Position numbers and translations under genes: made by a program. A DNA stretch of 64,000 nt from Ulvibacter litoralis (lineage in GTDB: Bacteria > Bacteroidota > Bacteroidia > Flavobacteriales > Flavobacteriaceae), in contig NZ_FNBA01000003.1 in the NCBI RefSeq assembly GCF_900102055.1, forward strand, positions 372,001 to 436,000, written 5' to 3'. Shown here piece after piece: positions 53,605 through 61,069 of this stretch. The notes under the pieces are model-generated. The model was not told the origin of the DNA and did no database searches. It worked only from the letters and a program-made list of their open reading frames with translations. Numbering within the stretch: the first letter of the stretch is position 1; every line of letters starts with the position of its first letter.

Positions 53605-55140
53605 ATGAAAAAATTAGTTATTCTTTCCATTTTTAGCACCTTTTTATTGATTGGATGTAAATCGAGTCAGTCTATTTCTGAAACTAAACAAGCGGGCGAT
53701 GTTACATTTAAGTTTGTTCAAGTGAACGATGTATATGAAATTGCACCGCTAAGTGGTGGGCAATACGGCGGAATGGCAAGAGTAGCGCATGTACGAGATT
53801 CTATTTCAAAAGTAAATCCGAATACGTATTTGTTTATGGCGGGCGATTTTTTAAATCCGTCGTTGCTAGGAACGGTAAAGGTGGATGGGGAACGTTTGCA
53901 AGGAAAGCAAATGATTGAGGTGATGAACGCAATGAATTTTGACTTAGTGACTTTTGGAAACCACGAATTTGATATTTCTGAAGATGCGCTTCAAAAACGT
54001 TTGAATGAGTCTACGTTTCCTTGGACTTCGGCCAATGTCTCTCATGTAACAAAAGCAGGGGTTGCACCTTTTAAGCTTCAGCGTGATATTGGGAATATTC
54101 CTGTAAAGGATACACATATCATTACCGTTGTAGATGAAAGTGGCGCTCGAATTAAAGTTGGATTTTTCAGTGTAACGCTTCCTTCAAATCCACAAGATTT
54201 TGTGAAGTATGGCGATGTTTTTGCAGAAGCAGAAAGAGCTTACAAATCGCTTGAAAATAAAGTAGATGTTATCATTGGTTTAACGCATGTTACGATTGAA
54301 GAAGATGTTGAGTTGGCGAAACGATTGCCAAAACTACAGCTTATCATGGGGGGGCATGAACACAATAATATGTTGATTCCTGCTGGAAATGGAGTGGTTG
54401 CAAAAGCAGATGCCAATGCGAAAACCGTGTACATACACACATTGACGTTTAATACGCAGACGAAGAAATTGAGTGTGGATTCGAAGCTATTTCCAATTGA
54501 CGATAAAATTGCTTCAGAGCCTAAAGTAGCTGCGATTGTAACTAGATGGAACAATGTATTAGAACGTAAAATAAAAGAAGTGATTTCAGATCCTCAAGAA
54601 GTTCTCATGGTAGCAAAACCACCTTTAGATGGTACAGATAGCGCAAGCAGAGGGATACAGACTAATTTGGGAGATATAATAACGGAGGCGATGGCCAATT
54701 CCTTCAACGAAAAAGTAGACGGTGCTTTGGTTAATGGAGGGTCTATTCGTATTGATGATATGTTGGATGGTGAAGTTACGAGTATTGATATATTTAGAGT
54801 TTTGCCATTCGGCGGAAATGTACTTCGCGTAGAAATGACAGGAAGTTTACTGAATGAAGTTTTAAACTACGGAAAGTCAAAAGGAGGTACAGGTGCTTAT
54901 TTACAGCGTTACAATATTAAAGAAAGTGACATTGCAGGCTGGATGATTGGTGGTAAGGCGTTGAAGATTAATCAAAATTACACCATAGCCATTAGCGATT
55001 TTTTAATGAAGGGGTATGATATTCCGTTTTTAACTCCAGAAAACAAAGGAGTTATTAAAGTGCATGATCCGCTTCCAAGCGAACCAGCTTCAGACATCCG
55101 AAAGGCAATCATTTCGTTTCTAAAAGCATCAAAACAATAG
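53605..55140 (+). CDS. 5'-nucleotidase/metallophosphoesterase lipoprotein
   Basis: A 511-residue predicted lipoprotein: ATG 53605 gives KKLVILSIFSTFLLIGCKSS with lipobox LIGC. Metallophosphatase motifs: FVQVNDVYEIAPL (N-D replaces the usual ND-x-H, D present), FMAGDFLNPS, TFGNHEFDI, LTHVTIEED, GGHEHNN. The C-terminal 5'-nucleotidase domain has LVNGGSIRIDDMLDGEVT and PFGGNVLRVEMTG. The first motif lacks the second metal-binding H (V-Y-E instead of L-H-G), a deviation worth noting. Hydrolyses nucleotides or similar phosphoesters in the periplasm. The haem-binding gene follows after 3 bases. Confidence 0.88.
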   Translation: MKKLVILSIFSTFLLIGCKSSQSISETKQAGDVTFKFVQVNDVYEIAPLSGGQYGGMARVAHVRDSISKVNPNTYLFMAGDFLNPSLLGTVKVDGERLQGKQMIEVMNAMNFDLVTFGNHEFDISEDALQKRLNESTFPWTSANVSHVTKAGVAPFKLQRDIGNIPVKDTHIITVVDESGARIKVGFFSVTLPSNPQDFVKYGDVFAEAERAYKSLENKVDVIIGLTHVTIEEDVELAKRLPKLQLIMGGHEHNNMLIPAGNGVVAKADANAKTVYIHTLTFNTQTKKLSVDSKLFPIDDKIASEPKVAAIVTRWNNVLERKIKEVISDPQEVLMVAKPPLDGTDSASRGIQTNLGDIITEAMANSFNEKVDGALVNGGSIRIDDMLDGEVTSIDIFRVLPFGGNVLRVEMTGSLLNEVLNYGKSKGGTGAYLQRYNIKESDIAGWMIGGKALKINQNYTIAISDFLMKGYDIPFLTPENKGVIKVHDPLPSEPASDIRKAIISFLKASKQ

Positions 55141-55143
55141 TCT

Positions 55144-55620
55144 ATGAAAAATGTTGTAAAGTATATTCTAATTATTGCGTTAGCAACTTTGGTGATTATT
55201 CAGTTTATTCGACCTGATAAAAACAGTGAAGGGTACGATTCTATCGCAGCGTTTGAAAAGGAGACTAAGCCTTCCGCAGAAGTTTCAGAAATATTAAAAC
55301 AAAATTGTTACGATTGTCATAGCAATCAGACAACCTACCCTTGGTATGCTGAAATTGCTCCGTTTTCATATTGGTTGGCAGATCATATAAAGCATGGAAA
55401 GGGGCATTTTAATGCTTCTGCTTGGGAAACGTACTCTGTGAAGAAGAAAGATCATAAACTAGAAGAATTTATCGAAATGGTAGAAGAGGACGAAATGCCG
55501 TTACCATCGTACACTTGGATTCATGGTAATTTAAATGAAAACGATAAGAAATTACTGCTACAGTGGGTTTCACTCGCAAAATTGCAATATTCCGACGAAC
55601 TTAAAATGAATGCTAAGTAG
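55144..55620 (+). CDS. Haem-binding domain protein (monohaem, CxxCH)
   Basis: A 158-residue protein with an N-terminal membrane anchor (NVVKYILIIALATLVIIQF) and a haem-binding domain (PF14376 type). LKQNCYDCHSNQTTYPWYAEIAPFSYWLADHI carries C55-x-x-C58-H59. WIHGNLNENDKKLLLQWVSL and DEMPLPSYTW supply a possible axial Met. It would be exported as an anchored periplasmic c-type cytochrome. It is cotranscribed with the nucleotidase gene (3-base gap). Confidence 0.88.
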   Translation: MKNVVKYILIIALATLVIIQFIRPDKNSEGYDSIAAFEKETKPSAEVSEILKQNCYDCHSNQTTYPWYAEIAPFSYWLADHIKHGKGHFNASAWETYSVKKKDHKLEEFIEMVEEDEMPLPSYTWIHGNLNENDKKLLLQWVSLAKLQYSDELKMNAK

Positions 55621-55680
55621 TTGTATCTTGGTTCTTTTATAAGGTCTTAGTAAGTTTATTTAAAATAGTTCTAAATAAAC

Positions 55681-55711
55681 TTGTAGGAGCCGATTTCAGA
55701 TTTTATTTTTG
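55681..55711 (+). promoter_or_regulatory. Promoter for the porin-FMN module
   Basis: TTG (55681-55683), 20-base spacer, TATTTTTG (55704-55711, exact TAnnTTTG), 45 bases before the ATG. This is the best-formed promoter in the window. Confidence 0.7.
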
Positions 55712-55756
55712 TGCCTTAATTAATAGACTATTTTACATGGTCTGTATTACTAAGTA

Positions 55757-56932
55757 ATGAGAAAAATAATATTCTGTTTTGTAGTATTGCTTTCAAGCAT
55801 TACAATTGCTCAAACAGCCCAAGATTCAATTTCTTCAGATCCCAATCAACAAATTAATGGTGTGCAACGATTGCTTTCGGGTAATTTTGGAAAAGCCGTT
55901 ACTTTAGGGTCGTATGCAGAGTTAACCTATACACAAGCCGAAAGTGAAAACGCCGAATTAGACATTCCGAGATTGGTGGTTTTAGTAGGGTATAAATTTG
56001 ATGAGAGAACACAGTTTGTAGCCGAGATTGAATTTGAACATATTAAAGAACTTGCTGTAGAGCAAGCGTTTGTAAATTATGCTTTAACAGATAATGTAAA
56101 TCTTAGGGGTGGTTTAATGTTAATACCGATGGGGATTATTAACGAATATCATGAACCTACTACATTTAATGGTACGCTGCGTCCAGGGTTAGATACTCAA
56201 ATTATTCCTTCTACATGGAGAGAGTTGGGAGTAGGAGTAAGTGGTCGTTTTCCAAATATTTCATTAGGATACCAAGCTTATGTTTTTAATGGGTTGAAAT
56301 CGGTTACTGCCGATGGTTCAAATATAGAAGGCTTGTTGTTAGGAGATAATGGGATTCGAAACGGACGTCAAAGTGCGGCAAAATCGACCTTAAATACACC
56401 AACATTTTCAGCGAAATTAGATTATTACGGACTGCCAGGAATTCGTTTAGGATTATCTGGATACTACGGAAACAGTCAGGCAGAAGATGAAATTGAAGAA
56501 ATAGACGGTGCAACTATCGGAATTACGATGGTAGCTTTAGATGCGCGTTATGCTTTTAGAAGATTTACAGCAAGAGGAGAATTTGTGTATGGTTCGCTTG
56601 CCGATACCAATCAGTACAACATTTTAACAGGAGAAGATCTTGGTAGTGCCATGATGGGTTTTTATGTGGAAGGTGCTTATAATTTATTGCCATTAAGAGC
56701 AAAACAACGTTTGTTTGCCTTTGCGCGCTATGAAAAATATGATACGCATGCTGCTACAGAGGGTGATTTATTGCGAAACGATGTTTATAATCGTCAAGAT
56801 ATTACAACAGGGTTGAGCTATCATATTGCCAATGGTGTTGTGCTAAAAGGGGATTATCAATTTCGAACTAACGCGGTTGATGGTGGAAATGTGAGAGATC
56901 AATTAAACTTCGGAATTGGAGCTTGGTTCTAA
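55757..56932 (+). CDS. Porin-like outer-membrane beta-barrel protein
   Basis: A 391-residue protein with a signal peptide (RKIIFCFVVLLSSITIAQ). A TLGSYAELTYTQ start and repeated strand pairs such as VAEIEFEHIKELAVEQAFVNYAL and RGGLMLIPMGIINEYHEP resemble phosphate-selective porin O/P-like barrels; the C-terminus ends FGIGAWF, with the terminal aromatic expected of BAM substrates. The substrate is unknown. It starts a three-gene unit (porin, FMN-binding protein, four-TM protein) with its own promoter. Spacing to the FMN-binding gene is 37 bases. Confidence 0.83.
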   Translation: MRKIIFCFVVLLSSITIAQTAQDSISSDPNQQINGVQRLLSGNFGKAVTLGSYAELTYTQAESENAELDIPRLVVLVGYKFDERTQFVAEIEFEHIKELAVEQAFVNYALTDNVNLRGGLMLIPMGIINEYHEPTTFNGTLRPGLDTQIIPSTWRELGVGVSGRFPNISLGYQAYVFNGLKSVTADGSNIEGLLLGDNGIRNGRQSAAKSTLNTPTFSAKLDYYGLPGIRLGLSGYYGNSQAEDEIEEIDGATIGITMVALDARYAFRRFTARGEFVYGSLADTNQYNILTGEDLGSAMMGFYVEGAYNLLPLRAKQRLFAFARYEKYDTHAATEGDLLRNDVYNRQDITTGLSYHIANGVVLKGDYQFRTNAVDGGNVRDQLNFGIGAWF

Positions 56933-56969
56933 GTATTTGAAGAAATTAGAATAATTAATAAAATATTGA

Positions 56970-57500
56970 ATGTTTAAAAAGTTATTTTCTTTAGTGGCTG
57001 TAGTACTGCTTTGTACTGCTTTTTCAATTCCAGATAAGGTGGTGAAAAAAGCAGACAAAGAGATTACTAAGTTTTTTGAAATTGAACATTTTGAGAAACA
57101 AACGATATCAGTTTCTAAAGCAATCAATACTGCTACAGTTTCAGAGTTTGGTGCTGAAAATTTGTTTAAAATAGTGAAAGAGGGCACTTTGTTAGGCTAT
57201 GGATACATTGGAAATGCGGCAAGTAAAACCGCAACTTTCGATTATTTGGTGTTGTTTGACACCGATTTTATTATTACCAAAACCAAAGTGTTGGTGTATC
57301 GAGAAGAATATGGTGGCGAGATAAGTAGTAAACGTTGGCTTCGTCAATTTGAAGGGGCTTCTCCTGCTTCAGATGAATTACAATACAATCAAGATATTAT
57401 TCCAATAAGCGGTGCTACTATTTCAGTACAATCTATGACAAGAGCTGTAAACAATCTGTTGAAGAGCATTGCTGTTCTTCAGAAAAAATCTGTAATCTAA
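56970..57500 (+). CDS. FMN-binding domain protein with flavinylation motif
   Basis: A 176-residue exported protein (signal FKKLFSLVAVVLLCTAFS). The FMN_bind domain contains GYIGNAASKTATFDYLVLFDTDFIITKTKVLVYREEYGGEI and ends PISGATISVQSMTRAV, where T150 of the SGAT motif is the expected site of covalent FMN attachment by ApbE. Related domains (RnfG, NqrC and many stand-alone proteins) carry electrons outside the cytosol. No apbE in the window. Its TAA shares a base with the start of the four-TM gene, so the two are probably made together. Confidence 0.87.
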   Translation: MFKKLFSLVAVVLLCTAFSIPDKVVKKADKEITKFFEIEHFEKQTISVSKAINTATVSEFGAENLFKIVKEGTLLGYGYIGNAASKTATFDYLVLFDTDFIITKTKVLVYREEYGGEISSKRWLRQFEGASPASDELQYNQDIIPISGATISVQSMTRAVNNLLKSIAVLQKKSVI

Positions 57501-57988
57501 TGCAGCTAGATGGTTTAATACATACCTTTCCGAAGCACGTAAAAATGTTTATTGCTGCGTTTGTGGTGGTGTTAAGTATAGGCTATATAACGGGTTTGTT
57601 ATTTGTTGGAGAAACAGATAGTACCACTCCGAATGGCATTGAAGAAAATTACAGAGGAAATGAAGCCGATGAAGCTGCGACTGTGATGAAATTTGAAAAG
57701 GGGGAGCGAGAAATGCTAACCATTTTGCATACCCACATTCTTTCTATTTCATTTATTTTCTTTCTGTTAGGAGGACTGGTGAGTATTACATCGCTTCCTA
57801 AAAAGTTGAAGTCTTTTTTAATGATAGAGCCTTTCTTCTCCATTCTTCTCACCTTCGGAGGTATTTATTTTATGTGGAAAGGAATCTCTTGGATGAAGTA
57901 TGTGGTCATGATTTCGGGTATGGTAATGACTACTGTTTACATACTTAGCGCAGGTTTGGTTTTATTTCAGCTTCTAAAGCGTAAATAA
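57500..57988 (+). CDS. Four-TM membrane protein with YRGNE and HTH motifs, unrecognised family
   Basis: A 162-residue membrane protein. Helices at about 16-36, 76-98, 108-127 and 133-158. The first external loop has GIEENYRGNEADEA, and the second helix begins LTILHTHILS with H77 and H79; these blocks are likely to be functional (for example haem or quinone ligation), since such paired His residues in a membrane helix are unusual. I cannot name a family. It overlaps the FMN-binding gene by one base. Inference: an inner-membrane electron donor for the flavoprotein. Confidence 0.7.
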   Translation: MQLDGLIHTFPKHVKMFIAAFVVVLSIGYITGLLFVGETDSTTPNGIEENYRGNEADEAATVMKFEKGEREMLTILHTHILSISFIFFLLGGLVSITSLPKKLKSFLMIEPFFSILLTFGGIYFMWKGISWMKYVVMISGMVMTTVYILSAGLVLFQLLKRK

Positions 57989-58003
57989 TACAACTTATTG
58001 TAG

Positions 58004-58011
58004 TATATTTG
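58004..58011 (+). promoter_or_regulatory. -7 box for guaB
   Basis: TATATTTG, an exact TAnnTTTG match, 55 bases before the guaB ATG. No clear -33 TTG at the usual distance. Confidence 0.5.
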
Positions 58012-58013
58012 CA

Positions 58014-58066
58014 CGCAATTAAATAGTAACCATTTCTGGTAACTTCACATCTTAAATTTAATTGCG
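58014..58066 (+). promoter_or_regulatory. guaB leader with perfect 11-bp inverted repeat ending at the start codon
   Basis: CGCAATTAAAT (58014-58024) and ATTTAATTGCG (58056-58066) are perfect inverted copies; the second arm directly abuts the ATG at 58067. Between them GTAACCA (58027-58033... loop TTTC) and TGGTAAC can form an inner hairpin with one mismatch. The leader could fold to hide the start codon, or the DNA repeat could bind a regulator. Confidence 0.5.
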
Positions 58067-59539
58067 ATGACTGCACACGAAAACAAAATTCTAGGAGAAG
58101 GCCTTACTTACGACGACGTATTATTAGTGCCTGCTTTTTCAGAAGTTTTACCACGAGAGGTTTCTATTAAAACCCAATTCTCAAGAAATATTACATTAAA
58201 TGTACCTATTGTTTCCGCAGCAATGGATACTGTTACTGAAAGCGCTATGGCTATTGCGATGGCTCGCGAAGGAGGTATTGGTGTATTGCATAAAAACATG
58301 TCTATTGAGGCACAAGCGGCTGAGGTTCGTAAAGTAAAGCGTGCAGAAAGCGGTATGATTATCGATCCTGTTACCTTACCGAAAACTGCTACCGTAGGCG
58401 ATGCTCAAAAAACAATGCGTGAATATGGTATTGGCGGAATTCCGATTACAGATGCGGAAGGGAAACTAATAGGTATCGTTACCAATCGTGATCTTCGTTT
58501 TGAGAAAAACTTTGAGCGTAACTTAAGCGAAGTTATGACTTCGGAAAACTTGGTTACTGTGGAGCAAGGAACGTCGCTGAAACAAGCAGAGATTATTCTT
58601 CAGAAAAATAAAATTGAAAAGTTACCAGTTGTTGCAGACGATGGAAAACTGTTAGGATTGATAACTTTTCGTGATATCACAAAATTAACTTTAAAGCCTA
58701 CGGCGAATAAGGATTCCTACGGAAGACTTCGCGTTGCAGCAGCATTAGGAGTAACACCAGATGCTGTAGAGCGTGCTGAAGCATTAGTGCAAGCGCAAGT
58801 AGATGCTGTTATTATTGATACTGCTCACGGACATACAAAAGGAGTGGTAATGGTTTTGAAAGAAGTGAAAGCTAAATTTCCAGACCTAGACGTTGTTGTA
58901 GGGAATATTGCAACCGCCGAAGCAGCCAGGTATTTGGTTGAAGCTGGTGCAGATGCTGTGAAAGTTGGAATTGGGCCAGGTTCTATTTGTACAACACGTG
59001 TTGTAGCGGGAGTTGGTTTTCCTCAATTCTCAGCAGTTCTTGAAGTTGCTGCGGCTATTAAAGGAAGTGGTGTTCCGGTGATTGCAGATGGCGGAATTCG
59101 TTATACTGGAGATATTCCAAAAGCAATTGCAGCTGGAGCAGACAGTGTGATGTTAGGATCGTTACTTGCCGGAACAAAAGAGTCGCCAGGAGAAACTATT
59201 ATCTACGAAGGGCGTAAATTTAAATCGTATCGCGGAATGGGTTCTGTAGAAGCCATGAAACAAGGTTCTAAAGACCGCTATTTTCAAGATGTTGAAGATG
59301 ATATTAAGAAACTAGTTCCAGAAGGTATTGTAGGGCGCGTAAACTATAAAGGTGAATTGGTAGAAAGCATGACACAGTTTATCGGTGGGCTTCGTGCCGG
59401 AATGGGATACTGTGGCGCTAAAGATATTAATACTTTAAAAGAAACAGGACGCTTTGTAAAAATCACTGCTTCTGGTATCAATGAAAGTCATCCACACGAT
59501 GTTACCATAACGAAAGAAGCACCAAACTATTCAAGATAG
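58067..59539 (+). CDS. guaB: Inosine-5'-monophosphate dehydrogenase
   Basis: A 490-residue IMP dehydrogenase that converts IMP to XMP with NAD, the committed step to [18 protein letters not shown] opens the barrel; two CBS domains sit at about 100-210; [11 protein letters not shown] holds the catalytic C308; [20 protein letters not shown] and [18 protein letters not shown] complete the flap and IMP site. The last codons (KEAPNYSR) also form one arm of the terminator, so coding and termination overlap. The leader contains an inverted repeat that ends at the start codon. Confidence 0.96.
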   Translation: MTAHENKILGEGLTYDDVLLVPAFSEVLPREVSIKTQFSRNITLNVPIVSAAMDTVTESAMAIAMAREGGIGVLHKNMSIEAQAAEVRKVKRAESGMIIDPVTLPKTATVGDAQKTMREYGIGGIPITDAEGKLIGIVTNRDLRFEKNFERNLSEVMTSENLVTVEQGTSLKQAEIILQKNKIEKLPVVADDGKLLGLITFRDITKLTLKPTANKDSYGRLRVAAALGVTPDAVERAEALVQAQVDAVIIDTAHGHTKGVVMVLKEVKAKFPDLDVVVGNIATAEAARYLVEAGADAVKVGIGPGSICTTRVVAGVGFPQFSAVLEVAAAIKGSGVPVIADGGIRYTGDIPKAIAAGADSVMLGSLLAGTKESPGETIIYEGRKFKSYRGMGSVEAMKQGSKDRYFQDVEDDIKKLVPEGIVGRVNYKGELVESMTQFIGGLRAGMGYCGAKDINTLKETGRFVKITASGINESHPHDVTITKEAPNYSR

Positions 59540-59565
59540 TTGGTGCTTCTTTAGCATTTTTTTTA
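59513..59565 (+). terminator. guaB terminator overlapping the coding end
   Basis: Arm AAAGAAGCACCAAACTAT (59513-59530) and ATAGTTGGTGCTTCTTT (59535-59551), 17 bp with a single-A bulge, then AGCATTTTTTTT. The stop codon (59537-59539) lies in the 3' arm. Confidence 0.85.
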
Positions 59566-59577
59566 AGAGTAAAAGAA

Positions 59578-60084
59578 TTAGTTTTCTTCTTTTACTTCAA
59601 TTCCTAAGTCTTTTAGAATTTTAATGGTAATATCTAGCGTTGGGTCTATATAAACAATCGAGTTGTCTATTTGAAAAACTTGGGTGAAGTTTTCAGCTTT
59701 AGATATTTTTTCTAAACTCTCACCAATCTTCGAATATAATGGACGTAATAGTTCGTCACGCTTAATATTAATTAATTGGTTTCCGTTTTGTTGAAATTTA
59801 TTTAAATCAGTTTCAGCAGTCACTAATTCTTGTTGTTTTTGTTTCTTTTGATCTTCTGATAGGCTTGCTTCGCTTGCTTTGTAAGTTTCAATTAATGCTT
59901 TGTAGGCGTCTACTTTTTTGTTTAAATCTACATCCAGACCTTTTCCATAAGTTTCAATTTCAGCTTGAACGCTTGATAATTCAGGCATTTTAGAAAGGAT
60001 ATAATCAATATCTACAGTTCCTACTTTCGATTGAGCGAAACTAGTGATGCTAAGAAAAAGAAATAAAAGTTTAAAAGTTTTCAT
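59578..60084 (-). CDS. OmpH/Skp-family periplasmic chaperone
   Basis: A 168-residue exported protein (signal KTFKLLFLFLSITSFAQ). SKVGTVDIDYILSKMPELSSVQAEIETYG is the Skp/OmpH start, followed by a long charged coiled coil (about 40-115, EDQKKQKQQELVTAETDLNKFQQNG) and a small C-terminal beta region (FTQVFQIDNSIVYIDPTLDIT). It likely holds unfolded outer-membrane proteins in the periplasm, working beside the foldases at 61070-64000. Confidence 0.9.
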   Translation of the reverse strand: MKTFKLLFLFLSITSFAQSKVGTVDIDYILSKMPELSSVQAEIETYGKGLDVDLNKKVDAYKALIETYKASEASLSEDQKKQKQQELVTAETDLNKFQQNGNQLINIKRDELLRPLYSKIGESLEKISKAENFTQVFQIDNSIVYIDPTLDITIKILKDLGIEVKEEN

Positions 60085-60163
60085 AATGTACGTAAGTTAA
60101 ATTTGGCGCAATAATAGGGTAAATTTAATTTTTAAAGAAGCAAATTGTCAATATGTTAACGTA

Positions 60164-60607
60164 TTAGCGCTTAAAAAAGATAAAATCTGTAGCGATTGGG
60201 GAAACTCCCAATGTTTTTAATTCGGAAATTATTTGACCTCTATGGTAAGTGCTGTGGTTAATGATATGGTATAAAATATCAGCAGCTTTGTTGGTGTATT
60301 TAGTGCCTTTCGAGTCGATGTATTCAATTTCTTTTTCGAGGTCTGTTTCTGAAAGTATGGCAAGACTGTTACTTTGATGTTCACGGTTTTGGGATTGTAA
60401 TTCTGAAATTTGATACAAATCCCAAACACCTATGCTGTGTTTTTGTTGAAGGATGCGGTTGTTCCAGATAGCATGAGCGTTAAAAGTATGACTTAATAAG
60501 GTCTGAATTCTTTCGGTATACGCTTTTGGATTCGCTTCAATTAGTAGAATGACTGCTTTGTTGCTAGCGTAATTGTATTCGAATTTGTCTTTAAAAAACG
60601 ATTTCAT
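60164..60607 (-). CDS. DinB-family protein
   Basis: A 147-residue four-helix DinB protein. TERIQTLLSHTFNAHAIWNNRIL carries the first metal-binding H, and ADILYHIINHSTYHRGQIISELKTLGVSP the later H-x3-H pair (HSTYH), a complete triad. The tail PIATDFIFF is typical. Members are metal-dependent enzymes of mostly unknown substrates, often thiol-related. The start overlaps the end of the 80-residue gene by four bases, so they are cotranslated. Confidence 0.9.
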   Translation of the reverse strand: MKSFFKDKFEYNYASNKAVILLIEANPKAYTERIQTLLSHTFNAHAIWNNRILQQKHSIGVWDLYQISELQSQNREHQSNSLAILSETDLEKEIEYIDSKGTKYTNKAADILYHIINHSTYHRGQIISELKTLGVSPIATDFIFFKR

Positions 60608-60846
60608 TTTTCGGTATATAATTGGCCGCGATTGGGTTTTAAGCTTTCTCGTAGCGTATTCATGTGTTTTTTTTCTACAATAAGGTAAGCAATATGATGG
60701 ACTTCGGTAATTTTTTCAAATCCGCAGAGGGTATGTTGAAGTGCTTCGGCGATTGCGAATTCGCTTAAATGTTTTGCATGATGTTCGGCAATTGGTGCAG
60801 CATTAGGGCCTCTAAAATCCCATATAAGTTTTACTCTTTCAGTCAT
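60604..60846 (-). CDS. Small conserved protein of unknown function, DinB partner
   Basis: An 80-residue soluble protein: VKLIWDFRGPNAAPIAEHHAKHLSEFAIAEAL, then GFEKITEVHHIAYLIVEKKHMNTLRESLKPNRGQ. It is rich in His (H18, H19, H22 region and HH later), so metal binding is possible. No family is recognised. It starts with ATG 60846 and overlaps the DinB gene by four bases (ATGA-like arrangement), strongly suggesting a joint function. Confidence 0.7.
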   Translation of the reverse strand: MTERVKLIWDFRGPNAAPIAEHHAKHLSEFAIAEALQHTLCGFEKITEVHHIAYLIVEKKHMNTLRESLKPNRGQLYTEK

Positions 60847-61001
60847 TTGTGATTGTTTATGTTAAATTTTTTACTTCGGAAAAGAATGAGTTTCAGAAAA
60901 ACTTAATCGGAAATAAATTAGAAATGCAATTTACAAATTGATCGGTAATTTATGGGCTTCTAAGGTACTAGATTACTGCAAAATTCGTTAGGAAAAGATA
61001 C

Positions 61002-61031
61002 TTGTGGAACACCTGCTTTTTGTTATTTTTG
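61002..61031 (+). promoter_or_regulatory. Promoter for the periplasmic foldase operon
   Basis: TTG (61002-61004), 19-base spacer, TATTTTTG (61024-61031, exact TAnnTTTG), 38 bases before the ATG at 61070. Confidence 0.65.
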
Positions 61032-61069
61032 CTCCACTTCAGTTTTATTAATTTATTTTCAAAAAAAAA

